Assembly (NCBI GenBank): GCA_013813775.1
Contig: JACCRE010000210.1
Location: 1 to 33,259, forward strand
From: Planctomycetaceae bacterium
GTDB lineage: Bacteria > Planctomycetota > Planctomycetia > Planctomycetales > Planctomycetaceae
Direction: 5' to 3'
Length of the DNA stretch: 33,259 bases
The translations under genes were made by a program, and so were the position numbers. Position 1 is the first letter of the stretch. The number at the start of each line of letters is the position of its first letter. This document shows positions 25,752 to 33,178 of this stretch, one piece after another. The notes under the pieces are model-generated. The model did no database searches. It was not told the origin of the DNA and worked only from the letters and a program-made list of their open reading frames with translations.

Positions 25752-26470
25752 ATGCGAACCGCTTCTCGTGTTGTGGCCGTACTCGCTTGCTTGGCGGGAG
25801 CGGCAGGGAGCGTCTATAAGGCGAGCGTCGCCACCCCTACTGGTGAGCCGTTGATCGTCGATGAAGTCTCGCGACATCTCGGCTCGATTCACCAAGGGGG
25901 AGAAGCGCGGACTACGTTCCATCTACGTTCCATCTACGGAATGATTCTCGTTCGAACGTGGAGATTCTTTCCGTCGAGCCGACTTGCGGCTGCACTGCTG
26001 TGGTGATCGGCCGGCAGAAGCTTGCTCCCGGCGAGTCGACGGAATTGACCGCCACGCTGCATGCCGACGCTTCCCGCGGCCTCAAGACGACGCGGATCGA
26101 TATCCGCCATCGGGTGGCCGGCGAGGTTGTCGAGTCGAATCTGACGCTGGAACTCTCCGCCGATGTGATGCCCCACTACGCCGTGCGACCGGCGGTCTTG
26201 ACATTCGATCCGCAGCATCGCGAGCGAATGATCACGCTGTCGCCGAATTTCGGGCCCGATGTCGAGGTTCTCAGCGCATCCTGTTCGCATCCGGCGTTCA
26301 AGGTCGAGATCGCGGCCGATTCGAGGTCTGCGCGACGGACGATTCGGGTTCGATTCGATCCGTCACGCTGGAGCGATGGATTCCTGCGGCCTCGTGTGAT
26401 GTTGCTAACATCCAGTCGCTATCAAGCTCATTGCTCACTCGCTGTCGCTGCGGCACCGATTGACCATTGA
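25752..26470 (+). pseudogene. DUF1573-domain exported protein, frameshifted by an 11-bp duplication
   Basis: The first part (ATG 25752, GGAG upstream) encodes a signal peptide and LGSIHQGGEARTTFHLR. The second part, in another frame from about 25939, encodes NVEILSVEPTCGCTAVVIG, LAPGESTEL and the rest of a DUF1573 domain, to the stop at 26468-26470. The sequence at 25912-25938 has period 11 over 27 bases. Deleting one 11-base copy restores a continuous frame through ...TTFHLRNDSRSNVEILSV..., a normal DUF1573 N-terminal strand. DUF1573 proteins are exported, of unknown function, and abundant in planctomycetes. The gene is either newly inactivated, switchable by slippage, or affected by a sequencing error. 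An intact reading would give about 235 residues. Confidence 0.85.
25912..25938. repeat. 11-bp tandem duplication causing a frameshift
   Basis: The unit CTACGTTCCAT occurs twice, followed by CTACG, for 27 bases of period 11. The inferred ancestral form has CTACG at both ends of 16 bases, a five-base microhomology that could prime slippage. Confidence 0.95.
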
Positions 26471-26484
26471 GGTAAAACACAAAG

Positions 26485-26934
26485 GTGAACAAAGCAATGC
26501 CGGAAATTTCCCTTCTATTCCGACGCTGTGGTTGCATCATGGTTGTCGCAGTCACGGCATGCACTATCACTGTCCTTGCTGATACACCATGTTGTAACGG
26601 CGTGAAACTTCACACTCCGACGAAGCCGTGTGGATCAGCGTCGTACTGCGATAGTTATGATGTATCAACGAATCCGACTTGCGCCGGCGAAGTCGTGGTC
26701 AGGCAACCAGGGGTTTCCCGATGTGAGGGCACGACATCAACAAGTCAGCATTGCGTCAAAAACACGGATCCCGAAGCACGCGTGATTTGTACGAAAACGT
26801 TTCATTGTGAGATAAAAACTGATACTAATCCAAACTATTGTGGTACCGGTGATCCATACTTAGATAATGAAGGCAATCAGGTCGTAAGCCTAAAAGAGCC
26901 GTCGCACTATATCATCTGCCTTGAGTGTGAATGA
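26485..26934 (+). CDS. small Cys-rich secreted protein
   Basis: A 149-residue protein with an N-terminal hydrophobic signal segment (CIMVVAVTACTITVLAD) and a mature part of about 117 residues with 12 cysteines. Most are spaced in a way that suggests six disulfides: DTPCCNG, KPCGSASYCDSY, TCAGE, SRCEG, HCVKN, ICTKTFHCEI, YCGTG and a final IICLECE. I do not recognise the family. The start may be the GTG at 26485 or the ATG at 26497. Base composition is much lower in GC than the window (sampled 60-base lines: about 53% and 38%). The last bases overlap the next start (ATGA), so the two are co-translated. Confidence 0.75.
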   Translation: MNKAMPEISLLFRRCGCIMVVAVTACTITVLADTPCCNGVKLHTPTKPCGSASYCDSYDVSTNPTCAGEVVVRQPGVSRCEGTTSTSQHCVKNTDPEARVICTKTFHCEIKTDTNPNYCGTGDPYLDNEGNQVVSLKEPSHYIICLECE

Positions 26935-28040
26935 TGTCTCGCACCAGCATCTTTTATCATTGGGCCGGTCTTGCGGTCATGTCGGTTTTTTCTATGGCCC
27001 AAGTCATGGCGGCACCTGAGCAGGCGTCGCAGGCCAGTCAATTGGAGAAACATTGCCTTGAATACCGTCGCCAGGAATTCCGGACCGGCCAAGTCACTTT
27101 GGTATACGTCACGGAAAAAGCTGAACCGAGCGGCGAGTTGCAAGCGCGTTCCGAATTCGAGTGCCGTCTTTTTTTTCAGAAGGACCAACTGCGATTCGGA
27201 AGGCGCGGACGACGGCTTCCCAACGGAAATTGGGGCGATGTTGACTGGACTATTATTACAACAGATAAATACATCTCAGATCCGAAGCGCGATATCGCCG
27301 TCGTAATCGGTCCAACTAGCGATTTTGAGTCGGCTCGCGAGCATTTCCAGGCATTTCATCCGGCCGCGCTCGGAATGAGCGTCAACGGTCCTTCCGGCTT
27401 GGCACAAGACCAGATGGGACGGTTGCTCAATCGAACGGATCGCGTCGCAGTTTCCGTCGAAGAGGATGTCCTCGACCGTCTCCCAACCTCGCGGATCGAT
27501 TACGATCTTGAGGGCGGCGGGACGGCGTCGGTATGGATCGCTGCCGAGCGTGGCTATTCGCTTGTAAAAGCTCAGGAGAGACGCGGTCCCCCAGATCACC
27601 CCATCGTCGCTGAAGTGGAGTCGAAACTCATTCGTTACCCGACAGGCGAACTGTGGTACCCGGAAGAGACGATAACGCAATTATCTGTCGCCGGAAAGAT
27701 AGTCCAAAGGCACAGCGTGCATGTGACCGAAGCCACATTCAATATTCCTCTGGACTCAAAGACGTTTCGGCTCGACGGCTTGAACTTAGTTCCCGGCCGG
27801 TGGATCATCGACCACTCGGAAGGTCCGGCGCGAGGACTGCAATGGGACGGCGAAAAGGTGGTTGGGATCACCGCGGAAAGAATGCGGCGCGATGAGGAGG
27901 CGGCGAAAACGCTCGGATCGATTGCCAAGTCGCCGCCGCAGCCGGCTTGGAAGTCATGGTTGCTCTACGCCAACGCCGCCGTGCTCGGCGTCGCGGCGGT
28001 CGTGCTGGCGTGGCGTGGCTTGCGAAGGCGACTTGATTGA
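26931..28040 (+). CDS. secreted protein with C-terminal membrane anchor, unknown function
   Basis: A 369-residue protein. It has a signal peptide (about 1-27, ending AQVMA), then a soluble domain of about 300 residues rich in beta strands (VTLVYVTEKAE, FQKDQLRF, SRIDYDLEGGGTASVWIA, GELWYPEETITQL, ATFNIPLDSKTFRLDGL). The repeated strand pattern resembles LolA/LppX-like lipoprotein-carrier folds, but this is a guess. A C-terminal membrane segment (about 340-362, WLLYANAAVLGVAAVVLAW) followed by RGLRRRLD would leave the domain outside and anchored. The ATG overlaps the Cys-rich gene stop by ATGA. It belongs to the DUF1573/Cys-rich cassette. Confidence 0.75.
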   Translation: MMSRTSIFYHWAGLAVMSVFSMAQVMAAPEQASQASQLEKHCLEYRRQEFRTGQVTLVYVTEKAEPSGELQARSEFECRLFFQKDQLRFGRRGRRLPNGNWGDVDWTIITTDKYISDPKRDIAVVIGPTSDFESAREHFQAFHPAALGMSVNGPSGLAQDQMGRLLNRTDRVAVSVEEDVLDRLPTSRIDYDLEGGGTASVWIAAERGYSLVKAQERRGPPDHPIVAEVESKLIRYPTGELWYPEETITQLSVAGKIVQRHSVHVTEATFNIPLDSKTFRLDGLNLVPGRWIIDHSEGPARGLQWDGEKVVGITAERMRRDEEAAKTLGSIAKSPPQPAWKSWLLYANAAVLGVAAVVLAWRGLRRRLD

Positions 28041-28100
28041 GACTACCGGAAATCGACGCGGTGCGGAACAAGACGAACGACCAGCGCGATTGAACATCAT

Positions 28101-28529
28101 TCACCGCGCCCGGTAGGCCGGCTCGGTCCGGAGCATTTCGTCCTCGATCTCGTCTTCCCAGTGACCGACGCCGTCGGGAGTCAGTTCCTCCTGCGTCTCG
28201 CTCGTGAGGCGCCAGGCGTTGTTCATCAGCCGCTCGGCGAACTGGCGGAACCAGAGCATCTTCCGCACGTTCGGCTGCGGGTCGAGCAGGTACATCTCGA
28301 CGCCGCGATCTTTCCAGTCGAAGAGCATGCCGAAGAAGCCGCTGGGGATGTATTTGACGTGCGACATGTCGACGCCGATCTTGCGTCGCCCCTCGCGCTG
28401 GATGAGCAGCACGAGCGTGTCGCGAATCAGCGCGAGATCGGCGCCGTCCCAGATGTCCATCGCACCGAGGTCCATCACGGTGACTTCGCCCGCCTCGTAA
28501 ACGTTCATCCGCTTGCGTTTGGTCGCCAT
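28101..28529 (-). CDS. STAS-domain (anti-sigma-factor-antagonist-like) protein
   Basis: A 142-residue soluble protein with a STAS domain at about residues 8-110: EVTVMDLGAMDIWDG, then GVDMSHVKYIPSGFFGMLF, where Ser in the PSG segment is the usual phosphorylation site. An acidic C-terminal tail (about 115-135, EDEIEDEML) is extra. STAS proteins bind anti-sigma factors when unphosphorylated and are reset by SpoIIE-type phosphatases; the FHA-GAF-SpoIIE protein at 15801-17468 is a possible but distant partner. I chose the ATG at 28529 because the upstream open frame is not protein-like. It converges with the membrane-anchor gene. Confidence 0.8.
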   Translation of the reverse strand: MATKRKRMNVYEAGEVTVMDLGAMDIWDGADLALIRDTLVLLIQREGRRKIGVDMSHVKYIPSGFFGMLFDWKDRGVEMYLLDPQPNVRKMLWFRQFAERLMNNAWRLTSETQEELTPDGVGHWEDEIEDEMLRTEPAYRAR

Positions 28530-29049
28530 GCGTCTTGTGTCCGCCGCTCGGAGGCCGTGAGTGGGTTTCTCACCCGGCCGGTTCGGAACGACGATCGTGC
28601 GATCATTCCGACGGGCTCGGTGGCCGACGGAGAACGCAAAGCTCAGGCCACTGTCGGCGGGAGCGGGGGCGATTTGCGGCGACATTGCGGAAGTCTTGAT
28701 TCCAAACGCGGATCGGGCATCCCGCCCGGCCAGAGACAACCCGGCTCGATCCGAAAACCTGTGTCGTTTTTTCAACGCCGCGTCTCTTCCCGGCAACGTG
28801 ATCGACAACGAAGGTGAAATCCCGACACGACTTGCGGTCACTCGGCAAGACCACATTTTGTCGATTTCGCCGACTGCAAGGTCGAGACCAAGCCGGTGAC
28901 GGTCTCGTTGGAAAAGCCGCCGTGCCGCCCTATCATGGAGGGCGAAACGACGATGCGTTCGTACATGCCGAGCCTTCGGGTTGCTCATTGCGACGAAATG
29001 CGTTCGTCGTGGCCCGCCTGCGTACTGTCCCTCCTTCCGGAGCCGCTTC
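28530..29049. other. gene-poor stretch of 520 bases
   Basis: This lies between the divergent STAS and EhpF-like genes and should hold both promoters. Open frames here are Arg/Ser-rich shadows. I see no convincing hairpin, operator or consensus promoter. A short imperfect inverted repeat GGAACGACGATCG...CGATCATTCC sits near 28585. Confidence 0.5.
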
Positions 29050-30177
29050 GTGAGCACTGCGACCCCCGCCGCTTCTTCAGGAAGGACGGCTTCCGCCGAG
29101 CAGATCAAGACCGCCAAAGAACGTCTCGACGCTCATGTGCGTGAGATGGTCCGTTGGCATTTCAGTGACGAGACGGGCAGCCCCTTCTGGCTCGAAAAGA
29201 AGACGACCTATGACTTCGACCCGATGAAGGACGTGCAGCGGTTCGAGGATCTCAAGAAGTTCCCACTCTTCGAAGACGATTGGCTGCGTGGCGGCCCGGT
29301 CCGACGCTGGCTGCCGAAGGGGCTCGAAGGCCAGCCGCTGTACGTGTTCGAGACCGGCGGCACGACGGGCATTCCCAAGAGCCGGCTCGTGTCGGAAGAC
29401 CACTGGATCGACTATGAGGTCTTCAGCGACACCCTGCCCGAAAAGTACTTCCCGAAGAACACCGATTGGTTGATGCTCGGCCCATCAGGTCCGCGGCGAT
29501 TGAGACTCGCCGTCGAGCACTTGGCTCAATTTCGCGGCGGCATCGCCTTCGCCGTCGATCTCGATCCCCGGTGGGTCGTGAAGTGCCTGAAGGCCGGCAA
29601 GATGGACGAAGCCAACGCCTACAAAGACCACGTGATCGATCAGGCGATCACGCTGCTCGGCGCGGGCCACAACATCAAGTGCATGTTCACGACGCCCAAG
29701 CTGCTCGAAGCCCTTGCCATGCGGCTTATCGATCAAGGGTCGAGCATCGAAGAGGCGGGCATCACAGGCATCTTCGGCGGGGGCACCGAGTTCACGCCGC
29801 AGTGGTATCGCTTCTGCCGCGAGGAACTGCTCGGCCCGAACGTTTACATGACGCCGACCTACGGCAACACCCTCATGGGTCTCGCCGCCAGCAGGCCGTT
29901 CGATCCCGCCGACAACTTCAAGATCTCTTACTACGCCCCCGAACCGCGCGCCGTCATCGAAGTCGTCGGCTTCGAGGATCACAACAAGCTGGTCGATCAC
30001 GGCGGAACCGGCCGCGTGAAGCTCTACACGCTCACGAAGGAACTCTTCATCCCCGGCTTCCTCGAACGCGACGAAGGCGAGCGAGAGCTTCCTTGCCCGG
30101 AATATCCCTGGGACGGCGTGAGCGGCACAAGGCCGTATCATGTGTTCGCAAAGACGACGACGGTCGGGGTCTATTGA
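29050..30177 (+). CDS. EhpF/PaaK-like adenylating enzyme (ANL superfamily)
   Basis: A 375-residue enzyme. The ATP-binding signature FETGGTTGIPKSR lies at 100-112. PTYGNTLMG (A5-like) and GRVKLYTLTKELFIPGFLERDEGER (split here: GRVKLYTLTKELFIP, then GFLERDEGER) complete the adenylation core. It resembles PaaK, coenzyme F390 synthetase and EhpF of phenazine biosynthesis (about 41 kDa, the same size). It would activate a carboxylic acid as an acyl-adenylate or CoA thioester; the substrate is unknown. The GTG start at 29050 has CCGGAG eight bases upstream and gives a sensible N-terminus. The acylating-type aldehyde dehydrogenase 700 bases downstream would reduce the activated acid. Confidence 0.82.
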   Translation: MSTATPAASSGRTASAEQIKTAKERLDAHVREMVRWHFSDETGSPFWLEKKTTYDFDPMKDVQRFEDLKKFPLFEDDWLRGGPVRRWLPKGLEGQPLYVFETGGTTGIPKSRLVSEDHWIDYEVFSDTLPEKYFPKNTDWLMLGPSGPRRLRLAVEHLAQFRGGIAFAVDLDPRWVVKCLKAGKMDEANAYKDHVIDQAITLLGAGHNIKCMFTTPKLLEALAMRLIDQGSSIEEAGITGIFGGGTEFTPQWYRFCREELLGPNVYMTPTYGNTLMGLAASRPFDPADNFKISYYAPEPRAVIEVVGFEDHNKLVDHGGTGRVKLYTLTKELFIPGFLERDEGERELPCPEYPWDGVSGTRPYHVFAKTTTVGVY

Positions 30178-30206
30178 GTTGATGTCGATTCCAGTGGAGT
30201 GAAGTC

Positions 30207-30482
30207 ATGAACGCCGTCGTACCTCGCCACAGCGCCGAAGAGTTCAAGGAATGGGGCGATCGTATTTACGAGGATGAGATACGTCCTAAACTTTGTCCCA
30301 ACGACCATGGAAAATTTGTCGCCATTGATGTCGAAGGCAGGGGGTACGAGTTGTCGGAGAAGGAACTGGATGCCTGTCTTGCACTGCGAAAACGACTGCC
30401 TGACGCGCAGATTTGGCTGAAGCGCGTCGGATATGCCACGCCATATCGCCTCGGCTGGCACGGCCGGAGCAAACCGGAATGA
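30207..30482 (+). CDS. small conserved protein paired with a retropepsin-like gene
   Basis: A 91-residue soluble protein. The central part HGKFVAIDVEGRGYELSEKE and RLPDAQIWLKRVGYATPYRLG is a pattern I recognise from cyanobacterial and other genomes, where such proteins precede a clan AA aspartic protease. The pairing suggests a toxin-antitoxin-like or regulatory pair, but no function is established. GTGGAGTGAAGTC before the ATG gives a fair ribosome-binding site. The GC content is lower than in the flanking genes (about 52% in one 60-base line). Confidence 0.75.
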   Translation: MNAVVPRHSAEEFKEWGDRIYEDEIRPKLCPNDHGKFVAIDVEGRGYELSEKELDACLALRKRLPDAQIWLKRVGYATPYRLGWHGRSKPE

Positions 30483-30865
30483 CCGTCGGAGAAGTCGTTG
30501 GCGGAGACGTGACCGTCTCGATCACATTGAAGGGACCGACTCGAAGTCTTCTCGTCAAGGCGGCGATTGATACGGGTTTCAAGCGTTATTTGACGCTCCC
30601 GCCGACCCTGATGCAGGAGTTCGGGCACGGCTTTGTCGAACGTGTCGAGATGGTATTGGCCGACGGCAGCCCCGTCATCTGTAATGGCATGGTGATCCAT
30701 CTGACGTTCGGCGACCGCCCAATTTCTGTTCTCGCCGTCGAACTTGGCACGGAGCCGCTCATCGGAATGGCCTTTCTTGAAGGCTATCGCCTGACGATCG
30801 ATGTCACCGAAGGCGGCAAAGTGTCCATCACACCGCTGAGATCAAGTACGAAAACCGAAGAATAA
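30479..30865 (+). CDS. clan AA retropepsin-like aspartic protease
   Basis: A 128-residue protein. AAIDTGFKRYLTLP carries the DTG active-site triad at residues 31-33, followed by ADGSPV (flap-like) and EPLIGMAFLEGYRLTID (the second strand set typical of the family). As in retropepsins, one DTG per chain means a homodimer would be required. The ATG overlaps the stop codon of the partner gene (ATGA), so the two are co-translated. It is a soluble protein with no signal peptide. Peptide substrates are unknown. Confidence 0.82.
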   Translation: MTVGEVVGGDVTVSITLKGPTRSLLVKAAIDTGFKRYLTLPPTLMQEFGHGFVERVEMVLADGSPVICNGMVIHLTFGDRPISVLAVELGTEPLIGMAFLEGYRLTIDVTEGGKVSITPLRSSTKTEE

Positions 30866-30883
30866 GACCAAAGAGGAACATCG

Positions 30884-32329
30884 ATGTTGGAGTTGCCCGT
30901 CATTCGCTGGGGCCAACCCTACGAATCGCTCGAAAAGCAGGACGTCAAGAGCTTTCAGACCGGCGAGGTGCTCGCGCAGGTCCATCAGGCGACCGGCGGC
31001 ATGGTCAAGATGGACCTCCGCAAGGCGCAGAAGGCTCGTGACGCCCTGCGCGCGATCGACCCCTACGAGTTGATCCGCCTCTGCGGCAAGGCCGGTGAAT
31101 TTTACGTCAACGACAGCCTCACGATGGGCAACGGCGAAGTCTCGCCCGATCAGTTCTGCGTGCTGCAATCGGCGAGCACCGGACTGCCGGTCAATATGTG
31201 CCGCGCGAACATGACGAAGAACGCCTTCGTCTTGCGGAACATGGAGAAGATCATCGACGCCCTCACCCGCGGCCTGCCGCTCGACATCCTCGCTCGCGGC
31301 TACGGCGAAGAGAGTCGCGGCGTGACCGTGAGCTATCAGGCGACGACGTCGGTGCTCGGCGCGGTCCTTCCCAGCAACAGCCCCGGCGTCCACGCGCTGT
31401 GGCTGCCCGTGATTCCGATGCAGATCGGCCTCGTCCTCAAGCCCGGCGGCACCGAACCCTGGACGCCCTATCGCATGTTTTCAGCCTTCGTCAAAGCCGG
31501 CGTTCCCGCCGAGGCGATCAGCCTCTACCCCGGCCCGCACGAAGTGGGCGGCGCGATCACCGAGCAGTGCGGCCGCAGCCTGATCTTCGGCAGCGCACAA
31601 ACGGTGCAGAAGTACGCCGGCAACCCGCGCGTCAGCGTGCACGGCCCGGGCTTCAGCAAGATCCTCTTCGGCGAAGACGTCGTTGATCGCTGGGAAGAGT
31701 ACCTCGACCTGATGGTCGACAGCGTGTTCGCGAACAGCGGCCGCGGCTGCATCAATTGCAGTTCGATCTACGCCCCGCGGCACGGCAAGGACATCGCCGA
31801 GGCTCTCGCGAAGCGGCTCGGGCCGATCGCCCCCAAGCCGCTTGACGATCCCACTGCGGAGCTTTCGGCCTTCACGACGCCCGGCATGGCCGAGAGTGTC
31901 AACAACATGATCGAGGCCGATCTGAAGAAGCCGGGAGTGACGGAAGTCACCGCCAAATACCGCGACGGCGATCGTCTCGTGCAGAAGGACACGCACGACT
32001 TCCTGCGTCCCACGGTGCTGCACTGCACCAGCCCGGACCATCCGCTCGCGAACGCCGAGTACATGTTCCCGTTCGTGAGCGTCGTCGATTGCCCGCAGAA
32101 CCAGATGCTCGCGAAGATCGGACCGACACTCGTCGCGACGGCGATCACGAACGATGAAGCGTTCAAGAGCCAGTTGCTCGACGCGACGCACATCGACCGC
32201 CTGAACCTCGGCCCCGTCCGCACCGTGAGCCTCAACTGGCTCCAGCCGCACGAAGGGAACATCGTCGAGTTCCTGTACCGTGCCCGAGCGGTGCAGACGA
32301 GCGCCCCGCCGGCGGTTGCGGTCGCCTGA
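30884..32329 (+). CDS. acylating-type aldehyde dehydrogenase (acyl-CoA/acyl-adenylate reductase-like)
   Basis: A 481-residue aldehyde dehydrogenase superfamily enzyme. SGRGCINCSSIY near residue 285-296 holds the catalytic Cys (first Cys). The ELGGK-type Glu of classical ALDHs is replaced by VSVHGPGFSKILFGED, a GPG pattern like that of CoA-acylating ALDHs, which lack the water-activating Glu. This favours reduction of an activated acid to an aldehyde. AGAGGAA precedes the ATG. The pairing with an EhpF/PaaK-like enzyme parallels EhpF/EhpG and LuxE/LuxC. The Ala/Pro-rich tail (QTSAPPAVAVA) is ordinary. Substrate unknown. Confidence 0.87.
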   Translation: MLELPVIRWGQPYESLEKQDVKSFQTGEVLAQVHQATGGMVKMDLRKAQKARDALRAIDPYELIRLCGKAGEFYVNDSLTMGNGEVSPDQFCVLQSASTGLPVNMCRANMTKNAFVLRNMEKIIDALTRGLPLDILARGYGEESRGVTVSYQATTSVLGAVLPSNSPGVHALWLPVIPMQIGLVLKPGGTEPWTPYRMFSAFVKAGVPAEAISLYPGPHEVGGAITEQCGRSLIFGSAQTVQKYAGNPRVSVHGPGFSKILFGEDVVDRWEEYLDLMVDSVFANSGRGCINCSSIYAPRHGKDIAEALAKRLGPIAPKPLDDPTAELSAFTTPGMAESVNNMIEADLKKPGVTEVTAKYRDGDRLVQKDTHDFLRPTVLHCTSPDHPLANAEYMFPFVSVVDCPQNQMLAKIGPTLVATAITNDEAFKSQLLDATHIDRLNLGPVRTVSLNWLQPHEGNIVEFLYRARAVQTSAPPAVAVA

Positions 32330-32335
32330 CCGAAG

Positions 32336-32355
32336 CCGCCGGCCACAGCCGGCGG
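32336..32355. terminator. hairpin after the aldehyde dehydrogenase gene
   Basis: CCGCCGGC-CACA-GCCGGCGG is a perfect eight-base stem with a four-base loop, seven bases after the stop codon. No T-tract follows. With its flanks it resembles the palindrome within gcvPB, so it may be a dispersed repeat that also ends transcription. Confidence 0.5.
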
Positions 32356-32448
32356 GATGTTCTCCGCAACGGCCCGTTCCCCGCGCGAACCGCACGGCCA
32401 AGCTCCGTGTCGCAACCGCATCTCGCATTTTGACAACGGAGGTGTGTG

Positions 32449-32502
32449 ATGGCTCGGCACAGGAATTTGATGGGCCGCTCCGACGAAAGCCGCTCCTTTT
32501 GA
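32449..32502 (+). CDS. possible 17-codon leader peptide
   Basis: A strong GGAGG at 32438-32442 lies six bases before an ATG that opens [17 protein letters not shown] and then stops. The SEC-C gene starts four bases later. It could be a translated leader, or the GGAGG could be part of an older start of the SEC-C gene. The coding status is uncertain. Confidence 0.25.
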   Translation: MARHRNLMGRSDESRSF

Positions 32503-32506
32503 GGTG

Positions 32507-32674
32507 ATGAGCAAACGGCGTAAGGGGTTCCCGTCCGAGACGAACGTCGGACGCGGCGTGCGGATCGTCCACGGAGACAAGCTGCTCGAAGAGAAGCTTG
32601 GTCGCAACGACCTGTGCCCCTGCGGCTCCGGCATACGCTTCAAGAAGTGCTGCCTGTCGAAAGGCCGCTTTTGA
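32507..32674 (+). CDS. SEC-C motif miniprotein
   Basis: A 55-residue protein: a basic N-terminus ([17 protein letters not shown]), a short hinge, and a C-terminal SEC-C zinc-binding motif, [18 protein letters not shown], with the CxC...CC ligands at residues 37, 39, 48 and 49. The motif is usually found at the C-terminus of SecA and in small proteins; it can bind SecB, ribosomes or nucleic acids. Here it stands alone. The ATG at 32507 overlaps GAGGTG, and a GTG three bases earlier is an alternative start. Confidence 0.8.
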   Translation: MSKRRKGFPSETNVGRGVRIVHGDKLLEEKLGRNDLCPCGSGIRFKKCCLSKGRF

Positions 32675-32887
32675 CGGCGTCAATCGCGATCACTTTTTTC
32701 CGCGAGTGAAGCCCCCCAGAGATCGCGACGGTGGGTCGTCGGCCATGCTGTTGGTGCGGCTTGCACGGCAGCAATTCGGCAGCCTTCTCTCACGGCTGAG
32801 CGAGCCGGGATCCGCCCACCCCCGCCGAACGTTTTCGAGCCCGGGCGGCCGATTTTCAGCACGTGGGGGAATTTTTGGTAGGCGGAC

Positions 32888-33178
32888 TTGCAGGTAGATA
32901 ATGCCGGCCCAAATACCGCAATCTACAAAGGGCCGCCGTACATGGACAAGGGGAGCGACGGCGAAAAGATCACGTACTTCTATTGCCTGTTGCCCTTCCT
33001 GGAACAGCAAAACCTCTGGGACGATCCGGTCTGGGACAACTGCGTTTTGGCCGAGTCGCAGTCCAAACCCGGCAACTGGTGGGACGTCGCCGCGCCGCCG
33101 GTTTTCCAATGCCCCAGTGATTCCTCGGAAAAAACTATACCTCACGCGGCCATGAGTGAGACGTTGTCGAATCGCTGA
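32888..33178 (+). pseudogene. DUF1559 pseudopilin-like gene fragment
   Basis: The readable 96 residues include YFYCLLPFLEQQNLWDDP and PPVFQCPSDSSEKT, the LLPFLEQ and CPSD segments of the DUF1559 planctomycete pilin-like family. The N-terminal methylation and helix region is missing: an in-frame TAG (32879) precedes the fragment, and the only start would be TTG at 32888. The family also continues well beyond CPSD, but here the frame ends after MSETLSNR. Both ends are therefore cut. Confidence 0.75.

Noticed and set aside
25912-25938. Programmed ribosomal frameshift in the DUF1573 gene
   Set aside because: There is no slippery heptamer; the 11-bp duplication fully accounts for the frame change.
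27950-28040. PEP-CTERM-like exosortase signal at the end of the 369-residue protein
   Set aside because: A membrane segment and Arg cluster are present, but the Pro-Glu-Pro motif is missing and no exosortase is nearby.
28161-28817. 218-residue plus-strand frame opposite the STAS gene
   Set aside because: The STAS signature is on the minus strand and the plus frame shows no motif.
31481-32683. 400-residue minus-strand frame over the aldehyde dehydrogenase and SEC-C genes
   Set aside because: It is an antisense shadow; composition is Arg/Val/Glu-biased and it conflicts with two recognisable proteins.
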